Of a stretch of DNA of 64,000 nucleotides, positions 23,308 to 33,627 are shown one piece after another. Within the stretch, counting starts at the first letter, position 1. Every line of letters begins with the position of its first letter. This DNA comes from Strongylocentrotus purpuratus (Eukaryota; Echinodermata; Echinoidea; Camarodonta; Strongylocentrotidae), in contig NW_022145609.1 of assembly GCF_000002235.5 (NCBI RefSeq), forward strand, positions 34,232,630 through 34,296,629, given 5' to 3'. The translations under genes and the position numbers were made by a program. The notes below the pieces were generated by a model that was not told where the DNA came from, searched no databases, and worked only from the letters and a program-made list of their open reading frames with translations.

Positions 23308-24015
23308 GTAGCAGGCCGGAAATGAATAGAATAAGTGAATGGCCAACTGTATTTGTGTTACTTTTAGCTAGCGGTACAGTGCCCCCCCCCCCCACATTTT
23401 CAAGTACCTCAAAAGGGCCCCTTTTCCATAGAAAAGTGCCCCTTCCCCTTTAATAACTACCCCTTTTTAACTCGGATAAGCGCTCCTGGTATTTTCACAA
23501 ATGCTCCTTTTTCTATTGATAACTATACCTCCATTAAAAAAAGAGAAAGAGTAGCAAGCTGAGAATGAATAGAATGTATGGCAAACTGTTTTTGTGTTAC
23601 GTTTAGCTAGCGGTACAGTGCCCCCCCCCCCGTTTTTCAAGTACCCACAAAGTGCCCCTTTTACTTTGACAAGTGCCCTCTTTCCTTTGTTGTAGAAGTG
23701 ACCCTTCCCCTTTTAATAACTACCCCCTTTTAACTCGGACAAGCGCACCTTATAATTTCATAAATGCCCCTTATAATAATAGCTACCTCAATTTATAAAA
23801 AAAGCACTTCCCTTCTCGTAAATGCCCCTTTTCAGGTACGAGAAGTTAATCATTTTTACTTCAGATAAGGGCCCCCTTCACCTCCGGAAAATGCCCCTAT
23901 CAAAATATGATTGGTGCCCCTTTTCTTTCAACTAATGCCCATTTCCCATTATCGTAAGTGCTTTTTCATTCCTGATGAGTGCCGCCTTTTGTAGTTTTAA
24001 GAAGAGCCCAATTTT
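23308..24015 (-). mobile_element. Truncated, partly duplicated copies of the GGGGCACTT-array hAT family
   Basis: Two tandem copies (23308-23550 and from 23551, offset 243 bp) each pass through TTTAGCTAGCGGTACAGTGC and a poly-C run into TTTTCAAGTACC and an AAGTGCCCCTTTT array. That order matches the reverse complement of the right part of 8841-10263, but the CAGAGGCGGCG terminus is missing. Confidence 0.65.
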
Positions 24016-24169
24016 CACCTCTTCAATTATAACCTTTATCGCATAACTTCATAAAAAGATGATTTCAAAGTTGTTTGGGTTATGAACTTGTATTAATATG
24101 GACAAATATGGCTGTTGTGTCAGAGAAAATGACGCGCATGCTGTGAGATTTTAAGGAAAGGAATGAATA

Positions 24170-24330
24170 TGAGAAAAGTTGAAAGGACGGGAGAGAGAGG
24201 GAGAGGAAGAGATGAGGGGAGACGGGGTATATAGAGAGAAAGAAGAGAGAGAGAGAGATGGGGAGGGAGAGTGAAAGAAGGAGGGAAGATAGTGAAGAGA
24301 TAAAGGGGGCGGAGTAGAGAGAGACTGGAA
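24170..24330. repeat. Purine-rich (GA)n-type tract
   Basis: GAGAGAGAGGGAGAGGAAGA-type sequence on the plus strand. Minus-strand Ser/Pro/Leu frames here are artefacts. Confidence 0.8.
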
Positions 24331-24339
24331 GAAAAACAA

Positions 24340-26573
24340 AAGATCGCTACTATATTCACCCCTAAACTTGATTTACTAGTATGTGCTCGCGCTCGCGTGG
24401 CCCTATAGCTGTCACATTCCACCAGCCTTCAACCACCAAGTCCCCAGAGAAACAAATTTATCTCTTATCTTGCTGACATAAGTATATCAGTCAACGACTG
24501 GATTCTAATCTCAATTTCTTGCTGAGAGACTTGATGCATGGACCTACTACAAACCATGCTTGATGACAGAGAAAGTGCATTTTACGCAATGTAAGAGTAC
24601 ACAGGCAGGGAGGAAGTTTCCATTGATTTAGGTTTCCACCCTAGGACCAGGGACTTGGAACTTGAAGACTGCTAGGACCTACTTCTTGGTAACTTTTATG
24701 TACTTTAATATACCATGTAGGGACTTCCATGCTAAAAATAGCTATGCTAAGCTGAAAGCATGTTTTTTTTAATCACCGTATTTAAATAAATAAACAAACA
24801 AAACTGGCTCACTGCTATGCAATATCAAGAGCACGTTCGAAGCTCCCGGTAATTCAGATTGTATTGCACAGAGATGGTTCTCCAGCCACGTAATGATCTA
24901 ATTAGAAGATAAAAAGGCATTCTCCTCGTGGCCATCTTTTTCCCTTTATTATTTCATATATCATGTCTTCCTCTTTCCAACATTTACTACCTAGTCTCAC
25001 GGATCAATCTACGATACAGGTTGGTAGAAAGTGATGAGGCACTTTATACACAAAATGATGTGCCTGATGTTGGCAAGTGCATAAAGTAAGTACTTGGTCA
25101 TCCTACTAAACAATTTTATCAATCAAGTAATTCAAGTATGTCAATTGTCAGATCGCGTTATTACCAAATGACAAATTGAAGAATCGGAAGGAATTAAATT
25201 GAATTCCAAGAACCAAAAATACGTCTCTTCTGAGGACTCGATGAGGTCAGGTGCATTTACTGTAAGGGGTGGGGGGGGGGGGGGGGGGTTGTAATACAAA
25301 GTAGTCATTTTTTTAGGAAATCAATAGTGAAAAACAAAATATCTTAAATATTAAAATAATGTTGGAAAGACTGAATTAGTAACGAGTTGCAAAGAAAAAC
25401 TAGACACCAAGTCCTGAGAATAGTCCAAATCCTTCCCCATACACCCCAAAACTGAACTACCGCTTTAAGATATGTTAATGGGGAACGAAACATGATTTTA
25501 TAAGAATGAAAATGTAGAAAGCGAGTAATACAAATTAGTTATTTCTTAAGAAAGTCAATAATGAAAAACAACAAAAGATTTTAAAATAAAGTCGGAAAGA
25601 CTAGATAGTAAAGAGTTTCAAAGAAAACAAGTCATAGTGAAACATAAGTGATGTTCAACATATTACTCTAATGCAGGGCAAGAAGAAAAAAAACGATGTC
25701 AAAATAAAACGTTGAATGTTTGAAAACTGTTAAATTAGTATTATAAACGACGTTGTTAGTACCAAAAATAGCAACCAATAACAAAATAATGAACATAAAT
25801 CAACAACATGCATATTTCTGTAAAAATAAATTCATGCAACCGTTCCTGAAGGCATGTTTTCTGTGCCATGTCCTGGATGCAAAAGATAAAAAAAGACACA
25901 CTACAAATTAAATATTTAAAGGCATGGAGAAAATAGAGGTGTTTCTCGTCATTGGCAGCAGGGGGCTACTAATTATTATGTACTGCAAAATGGAACAAAA
26001 GAGCTAGGCCACTGTTCATGATTGACATGCGATGGTAGCAGTAGAGACGCTGCTCAGATACATGCATTGCATTGTTCTCCTATATGGGATTATAAATGTG
26101 TGGCAGGTTAATCAAAAGCAGGGGGAACAAATTTATAAAGCAGTAGCTATCCGGATAAATTGGATCCCTATCTTTTATACTATTCATCGCGTTTTTCTTC
26201 CTCTTTGTCCTGCTATGAAATTGGCAGAAAATGAGATTTTGCTTCTGATGTTCACCTTGCGAGACCGTAGCCCTGTAAAAACTCAACAATTTTGAGCTAA
26301 CAATGGGCATAATTGGCATCGAATAAAATGGCTTTGATTTAGGGCGAGCAACCGTTCAATGATAAATCGGGATGACTACAATGCTTTTTCACGTGTCTTA
26401 CGTTTGCAAAATCTCGCGCTCATGATGACATAATTGCTTCATTATTTTGACCTTATTGATGGAATAGTACCTGGATTTGAAGTCAGTTATCGTCCGTCTG
26501 CATAAGTTATCATATCAGCTTAATTTAAGATAAGTTTGACATTATTTTGTCGATTTTTTTTTTTTAATTCCAT
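24340..26573. other. Unassigned interior of the 11.2 kb segment
   Basis: AT-rich DNA with a poly-G run at 25268-25288. A diverged duplication is visible: 25303-25405 and 25530-25640 share AATAGTGAAAAACAAAA-type, GGAAAGACT and AGTTGCAAAGAAAA-type motifs. No credible coding frame or splice-flanked exon was seen. Confidence 0.4.
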
Positions 26574-26770
26574 GCTCGTATTTTGAGTTGATAAGTATTT
26601 CAGATACTATAGGCATCATTTTCTTGAAGCGCATATCCAGACTTCGGTAAATTTTAGAAGATAATTACAATGTTTCAGAAATTCAGATTGATATGGCATT
26701 GTTCTATCGTAAATCACTTTGAATATAATTTTATGCGTGCTTGTTTTTTTAGATGATAATTACGATGCAT
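26574..26770 (+). repeat. Single unit of the ~240 bp satellite
   Basis: It contains TTTCAGATACTATAGGCATC, TTCTTGAAGCGCATATCC and AGATAATTACAATGTTTCAG, matching the array at 28800-29515. Units of this family therefore flank the ~150 bp satellite on both sides. Confidence 0.65.
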
Positions 26771-26951
26771 GACTCAAACATCCCCTTAAAAAGTAGGGAC
26801 ATCACATTTACAGGGTTGTTCGTAATCCCTTATAAGGGATTACCTGCTAATCGCCTTAATCCTATCATAGCCCCTATTCAGGATCTGACAGTTATATTCA
26901 TGAGCCAAGGGCCAGGGAGTGATCTTCACAGTGTAGTGCACGTGTAGTTCT

Positions 26952-28560
26952 GTGATATTGGTATTCATTTTTTTCAATCATTTTTGTCACTGCGTAGGCT
27001 TACTCTTTGCCATAAAAGCCTGTATACATCGGCGATATATAATTGATTCGCTTCTCTCCCCTTCGATCTATCTCTCTTTTATTTTCTCAAGCGCCTGGTG
27101 ATAACCGTGATATTGGTATTCATTTTCTTCAATCAATTTTTTATTTTCCGTCGACTTACTTTTTGTCGTAAAAGCCTGTAACATCAGTGATATATAATTG
27201 ATTTCGCTTCTCTCTTCTCTGCGATCTATTTTGTCAAGCGCCTGGTGATATTGGCATTCATTTTCTTCAATCATTGTTTTCGTTCCGTCGACTTACTTTT
27301 TGTCGTAAAAGCCTGTAACATCAGCGATGTATAATTGATTTAGCTTCTCCCTCCCCTTCGAGCTATCTCTCTTGTATTTTGTCAATGTCCTGGTGATATT
27401 GGAATTATTTTTTTCATTCATTTCTTTCGTTCCGTCGACTTACTTTTTGTCATAAAAGCCAGTAACATCAGCGATATTTAGTATAATTGAATTCACTTCT
27501 CTCTTCCCTGCGATCTATCTCTCTTTTATTTTGCCAAGCGCCTGGTGATATTGGAATTCATTTTCTTCATTCATTTCTTTCATTCCGTAGGCTTACTCTT
27601 TGTCATGCAAGCCTGTAAGATCAGCGATATTTATTTGTTTTCGCTTATTTCTCTCCCGCGATCTATATCTTTTTTTTTTTCCTTCTCAAGCGCCGATGAT
27701 ATTGGCATTCATTTTCTTCATACATTTCTTTCGTTCCGTCGACTTACTCTTTGCCATGAAAGCCTGTAACATCGGCGATATATAATTGATTCGCTTCTCT
27801 CCCCTTCGATCTACATGTATCTCTCTTTTATTTTCTCAAGCGCCTGGTGATAACCGTGATATTGGTATTCATTTTCTTCAATCATTTTTTTTTTCGTTCC
27901 GTCGACTTACTTTTTGTCGTAAAAGCCTGTAACATCAGTGATATATAATTGATTTCGCTTCTCTCTTCTCTGCGATCTATTTTGTCAAGCGCCTGGTGAT
28001 ATTGGCATTCATTTTCTTCAATCATTTTGGTCGTTCCGTCGAAAGCCTGTAACATCAGCGATGTATAATTGATTTAGCTTCTCCCTCCCCTGCGATCTAT
28101 CTCTCTTTTACTTTGTCAAGCGCCGGGGTGATATTGGCATTCATTTGCTTCAATAATTTGTTTCGTTCCGTTTACTAACTTGTCATAAAAGCCTATAACA
28201 TCAGCGATATTTAATTGAATTCGCTTCTGTCTCTCTCCCGCAACTCATTAATTGTTTTATTTTCTCAAGCGCCGATGATATTGGCATTCATTTTCTTCAA
28301 TCATTTCTGTCGTTGCGTAGGCTTACTTTTTGCCATGAAAGCCTGTAACATCATCAATATTTGATTGTTTTCGCTTCTTTCTCTCCCGCGATTTAATGTC
28401 TCTTTCATTTTTTCAAGTGCCAGTGATATTGGTTTTCATTTTCTTCATTCATTTCTTTCGGTCTGTCGGCTTACTTTTTGTTATAAAAGCCTGTAACATC
28501 AGCGATATTCTATTGTTTCCGCTTCTCTCTCTCCCGCGATCTATATCCTTTTCAATTTAT
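26952..28560 (+). repeat. ~150 bp satellite, eleven diverged units
   Basis: The phrase TGATATTGG starts at 26952, 27108, 27246, 27394, 27546, 27697, 27858, 27997, 28129, 28276 and 28423. Each unit continues with TTCATTTTCTTCAATCATT, a CGTTCCGTCGACTTAC-like stretch, AAAAGCCTGTAACATCAGCG and a TCTCTCTCCCGCGATCTAT-like end. Spacing is 132-161 bp. Short frames inside are artefacts. Confidence 0.9.
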
Positions 28561-28799
28561 AGTACAAGTTCTAGTACACACACACACTGAGACAAACGCA
28601 GTTAATCTGGCACACTCGTGATTAAAGGTATTGTAGTCAAGGTGATTACGTAATAGATAATTGTCCCTCGCTAGTTAAGAGGATTAGAGATAATTAGATT
28701 TACTTGGAGGAGAGGTAAAGGAATGACCTGTGAAAGTGATGTCCTGAAGCCCGAGTAAGCAGGGACTTAATAGGATAAAGGGTAGACTCGACGTTTGGG

Positions 28800-29515
28800 G
28801 CATGGTTTCAGACATTTTAGGCATCAATTTCTCGAAGCGCATATCGTTAATTCGTTCGCTACTAAATTTTGAGAAGATTATTAGGATGTTCAGATTAGTT
28901 TGGCTTTGTTTTATCGTAAATACTTTTGAATATACTCGTATCTTCAGATGATAATTACGATGTTTCAGATATTTTAGGCATCATTTTCTTGAAGTGCATA
29001 TTGTTCCTTCGTTCAGTCAATTTTAGAAGATAATTACGATGTTACAGATATTTTAGGCATCATTTTCTCGAAGCACATATCGTAACTTCGTTCGCTAATT
29101 TTGAGAAGATAATTAGGATGTTTCAGATTAGTTTGGCATTGTTTTATCGTAAATAATTTTGAATATACTCGTGCTCGTATTTTGAGATGATAAGTACGAT
29201 GTTTCAGATATTTTAGGCATCGTTTTATTGAAGCGCATATATCGTTCCTCCTTTCGGTCAATTTTAGAAGATAATTACGATGTTTCAGATATTTTAGGCA
29301 TCATTATCTCGAAGCACATATCGTAACTTCATTCCCTAATTTTGAGACGATAATAAGGATGTTTCAAATTAGTTTGGCATTGTTTCATCGTATTTAATTT
29401 TGAACATACTCGTGCTCGTATTTTGAGATAATAATTACGATGTTTCAGATATTTTAGGCATCATTTTCTTGAAGCGCATATATCGTTCCTTCGTTCGGTC
29501 AATTTTAGAACATCA
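28800..29515 (+). repeat. ~240 bp satellite
   Basis: Units built on TTTCAGATATTTTAGGCATC, CGAAGCACATATCGTAAC and GTTTGGCATTGTTTTATCG recur with a spacing near 242 bp (for example 29045 and 29287), with internal half-repeats. It lies directly inside the right end of the 11.2 kb segment. Confidence 0.8.
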
Positions 29516-29643
29516 TCTAACAAAACTAACAAAACTAACAAAACTAACAAAACTAACGGGTAACGCTAACGTCTAACGGGTAACGCCTACAAACGTTAAA
29601 TATATAATTAACGTATTGCAAACGTTACACGCGTTAGGGGGGT
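29516..29643. repeat. CTAAC/TAACG subterminal repeats of the 11.2 kb segment
   Basis: Four to five copies of AAAACTAAC are followed by about nine TAACG or CGTTA motifs, then GTTACACGCGTTAGGGG, directly before the right terminal inverted repeat. The left end has a matching but shorter TAACG cluster. Such clusters are where transposases bind in many DNA transposons, but that is inference. Confidence 0.65.
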
Positions 29644-30405
29644 TAGTTTATTTTGACTCATACTGTACATGTACAATGTAAATATGTAATTGCAATGAAT
29701 CACATGCTATGAAATACAAAGTTCAAGAAAAAGAAGAAGAAGAAGAAGAAACAACCAATTCTTTTTTTTCTTAATGAGAATTATGCCTTCATAAAGTTGA
29801 AGATACATGTACATGTACATGACATGAACAGTATATCAAAGAAAGTACTGCTACTGCAATTGTCATGACTATAGTTTAGAAAATGATGGAAGGACATAAA
29901 TGTATAAACCATGATTGATTGTACATGTATGTTGTTGAATTTTTTTTTAGAGCATTGAAACTGAAAGCATCAAGTGTGTGGCTTGGCCATATACTTTTGT
30001 ACATTCATGTACTGTAACATTAGGTCGAGTAAAGGCTCACAACACTGACTCCAGCTCCTATCGACTAACATAGACAGTGCATGCACAGTTGCTGTCTGAC
30101 CGTCAAGCCATATGCTTGACCTTATTAGAGCGACAATTAGAGGGAGAAAACACAGGTAATGTGCGCTATTGCCAGCTGTCTTGCGCAATGATGGAGGATG
30201 GAAAGTTTACAAGGCAAGGAGCTGGTGGTGAACTTGATTTGATTATGTTTGATTGTGCTCCCTTATGGAGTGGGTTACAAGGGTGATTGTGTGATATATA
30301 TGAAAGAGGAAGGAGAGAAAGCAAGCTACAATGTACATGTACATTGTACACTGTATGTTGGGAGAAAGAGAGTGAGAGAGAGAGATATAAGAGATACATG
30401 TACAG

Positions 30406-30444
<39 letters not shown>

Positions 30445-31077
30445 AGAAGGGAGAGAACAATGTACAGTGTACTACCCATACATGTACATGTATATACCTG
30501 TATGAGAGATTATAGAAAGAGAGTGATATGAAGAGAGAAAACTAAAGGAGTGGAGGGAGGGAGAGAGAAAGAGAGCAAGAGAAAGGGGGGGGGGGGGTTA
30601 TGATTAAGAGGAGGATACAACATAGTGGGCAAAAACAAAAGGATAAGGAAAGACAGAAGTACGTATTGTAGGTTAAGAAAGTAAGAACAGGAGAGGGAAA
30701 ATTATCTTTTTTGGAGCATAATTTACAAAGTCTAATCTGTGTATATACATGTACATGTATATGACAAAGTCCAAAATTTAAGTTGAACACATGAATATAC
30801 ATGTACATGTACATGTATAACAGTTCATGTAAAAAGAAAAAAAAAAGAAGAAAGAGAGCCGTTGAAAAAGAGATGAAGGAGAGAGAGAGAGAGAGAGGAA
30901 GGGGGGGGGGGGAGGTGGGGGGGGGGGGAGAAGATGAGAGAAGAAATCATATTGAGTCATAATGAGACGGTCAGTGATGAATTGTCAAAGAATAACGGTA
31001 AGCTATAAGTCATGCATTCAGTTGTGGCACGTGTTTGCCTCGGATCCAAAACAAAACAATGATTTAGCTGCAATCAT

Positions 31078-31210
31078 AGTTATAAACCTTTAGGTCAGTC
31101 AGGAATCCCATGAGTTATACAAGCCAATCGTCTGTTTGATTACCGCTATGAAGATATTTGTGATTGGAATTTGAAATGTTAAAAAACGGTCGGCCGTACA
31201 GTTTGTTATT
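31078..31210 (+). mobile_element. Fragment of TTAA MITE family 3
   Basis: TATAAACCTTTAGGTCAGTC, ACAAGCCAATCG and ATTTGTGATTGGAATT match 36310-36435 inside the complete family 3 element. Neither terminus is present. Confidence 0.65.
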
Positions 31211-33239
31211 TCAAGATCCATGCGCATGTCAGTACCTACATGTACATGCATATAAGTGATATTAATTGGCCTGTAAGAATTTTTTATACCCAAAATATTT
31301 AGAATGGGGGTAAATTGAAACATTGATCAATAAAGAGTCATAGAGATGTTAAGTTCTGAAAAAATATCAACTTTATCAAGAATAAACCGAGATAGTATTG
31401 TCCCAAATATGCCCAATCATTTTATAAAAAGAGGTAAAGAAAAAGAAAAATTATTCAAATTTTATGGGTAACAGTGTATTTTGTTTTTCTCTCTTACATA
31501 AATTTTGCTCTCAGTATTAATTAAATGGAGCAGACCTTTTTCATTTCCTCTTTTCTTTAAAAAAAAAAAGTAAAAAAAACACAACACTTTTCTTTAAAAA
31601 TAATACTTTTTCAAAAACATTTGTCGTGAATAAAAAAGAAATAAAAAGAATCTGCATCAGTTGTCAGGAGAAAATAAAGATTTCATAACACTTTCCATTT
31701 TTTGTCTCCTATTCACCATGATTCCCTATTCTCAGCGTTGAAGATATTTTTGGAATTTCTCATTGATTGTAACTTGTAAAACATATTGGTACATTTCACA
31801 TGGTACATGACATACATATTGCATATGCGTGAGGATGATTCACAGTTATGTGCATGTGTAATTCAAGTCTTCATGAGGAAGTGTGCCCTTGTATTGATTG
31901 AAAACTAATGGAAAGGAAATATTAATCTTACAGATCGCTGCCAAAACATGTACCAAACGATTCAGGTGTAGACAGGGTGCTGCGTGCAGCTGCAAAATAT
32001 AGAGTACAGGTATTGAGTGATTACTGAGCTGTATTAGGAGTGTGAGATTTGTAATGCTTAAAGATCCATGCTTTAGATTTTTTTGTCAATCATACTTTCA
32101 AGGCGACAGTGTACGTACACGAATCAGTGGTTTTGAGTGACACGTTAACCTCAAGTTTTATTACATGTGGTGGAAGTAATGTTATTTTTATGTAGATTTT
32201 ATGAATAAGCTTGAGAGATGGCAAACCCAATGAAAACTTGTGTATGAGAATTTTGCATTCAAGTACGTACACTGTAGTACTACATTGTACATGCACATTG
32301 TATGTCAATATGAGAGACATTACCCGTTAATTGAGAATGAATTGCATACAGATTTTTTGTTTTTTAATTTCAGTGAATGCTACAAGCCTATTTTAGGTAA
32401 ATTACAGGACGAGTCTTTTAAAACCCAATCTAATAAGTTGCTTGAAATAAAAACAGAAAATATCAGCTATTATATGTGTTTTTTGCATTATAATGTGCTC
32501 TTTCATTTTACAAACTTGTTATACAGATTCTATGTTTTAGTGAAGACCACTCTATGTACCTGTACAGTAGTTACATGTACAGTTGTACATGTACAGGTAC
32601 AGGTGTATGTGTAGATTACAGGATAAGTCTAAAACCCAATAAGTTAATTGAAGTAAAAACATGTAAACAAATGAGCTATTTCTATTGTTCAACAAAATAA
32701 TGTACATATACAGGTATACATGTACATGCACATGTGTACATCTAGTTTTACAAAAACATAGCTTGTCATGCCAGCTACATGTACATGTACATACATGTAC
32801 ACTGTACACCAGTCTTCATGCCAGTGTTAGTTACAATTGGCAAAAATCAAGTCAGGAAGCTACTTTCACATCCTGATTTGAAAGAAAAACAGAATATTGG
32901 TCATGCTTCCTGAATTGTACATGATTTTGTGCAAGACAGACCAAAATTGTTTTTTCTTCCTGTTAGCAATGACAAGTTGTATGGTTTCTTGGAATAATTG
33001 AATGGATGACATCATGACAGGGTAGTAGTGTACACATTTCGTCATGGAAGTATATACATGTAGGCCTACATTTATGTCAAGGCCAACAATTGTTGCAGTA
33101 AAGAGAACGGAAGTGTGGTATTCAGATATTGATCTACATTTGCCAATCTCCACCCAGGTGTTAAAATGGATACTGGTAGGAAGGAATTCCTTGAATGCTG
33201 TGAGCGCCGAAAACGGTAGTCTACAGTGTATGTACATGA

Positions 33240-33318
33240 AGTAGAGCACCTTGAGCACCTTGCGTGGCGGATATGTGCATTATTAAAATTTCCAATATTA
33301 TTATTATTTTACTTACAT
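33240..33318 (+). mobile_element. Possible 3' fragment of a SINE
   Basis: GAGCACCTTGCGTGGCGGATATGTGC followed by an ATTATTATTATT-like tail has the look of the 3' end of an echinoderm tRNA-derived SINE. No head, A box or B box is present, so this is a weak call. Confidence 0.35.
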
Positions 33319-33579
33319 GTACCTGTACATGTACATGTTATTATCAGGTTCATTATCTTTCAAGCAAGGCAAATATTTGGTAATATAAGCAGTACTCAAG
33401 ATAATCTGTAACCATTTACATGTACATACACAGTGTATACATGTACACTGTCAGTGTATGCTGGTTACCGGTATCTCAATATACATATAGGCCTACAAGT
33501 ACATGTACATGTACTGTATGTTGGTTGAGTGTTTTAATACATGTACTGACGACCTTATTTCCTTTTGTCTTTCCTGTAG

Positions 33580-33627
33580 GTGTTGTATCACTTTTTCCTG
33601 CCAAGATGGGCCTAACATAAAGCACTG
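33580..33627 (+). CDS. Candidate 48-nt internal exon, unrecognised gene
   Basis: A near-consensus acceptor (pyrimidine run TTTCCTTTTGTCTTTCCTGTAG) ends at 33579, and a consensus donor GTAAGTA starts at 33628. The enclosed 48 nt stay open in the frame that enters and leaves in phase 1, reading CCITFSCQDGPNIKHW when the next base is G. The other two frames contain stops, and the length is a multiple of three, so skipping would keep the frame. The Cys-rich peptide is too short to assign. If real, it belongs to a plus-strand gene whose long introns are the TACATG-rich DNA. A chance splice-like pair cannot be excluded. Confidence 0.45.

Larger units (their letters stand above)
18471..29665. mobile_element. 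11.2 kb inserted segment with 22 bp inverted ends and TA flanks (putative giant non-autonomous element)
   Basis: The left end CAGTATGAGTCAAAATAAAC... (18471-18492) is the exact reverse complement of the right end (29644-29665), and TA flanks both (18469-18470; 29666-29667). Inside each end is a cluster of TAACG/CGTTA motifs (18492-18545; 29550-29640). The TACATG hexamer, dense on both sides, is nearly absent inside. A TA target and CAGT start are typical of Tc1/mariner elements, but 11,195 bp is far beyond their usual 1-5 kb and no transposase frame is visible. It could be a giant non-autonomous element, a nested composite, or two separate termini by chance. Confidence 0.6.
29668..33579. repeat. 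TACATG-rich interspersed-palindrome DNA, right block (first part)
   Basis: The TACATG palindrome resumes immediately after the inserted segment (TGTACATGTACAATG at 29664) and recurs near 29813, 30480, 30750, 30800, 32575, 32710, 32775, 33320 and 33495. GA microsatellites lie at 30370-30440 and 30560-30600, and GA plus poly-G at 30870-30930. The stretch 31078-31210 matches the left part of the element at 36244. No strong exon was found apart from 33580-33627. Confidence 0.7.

Noticed and set aside
30088..30153. Possible plus-strand exon ending at CACAGGTAATG
   Set aside because: No pyrimidine tract precedes it, and the opposite strand is equally open.
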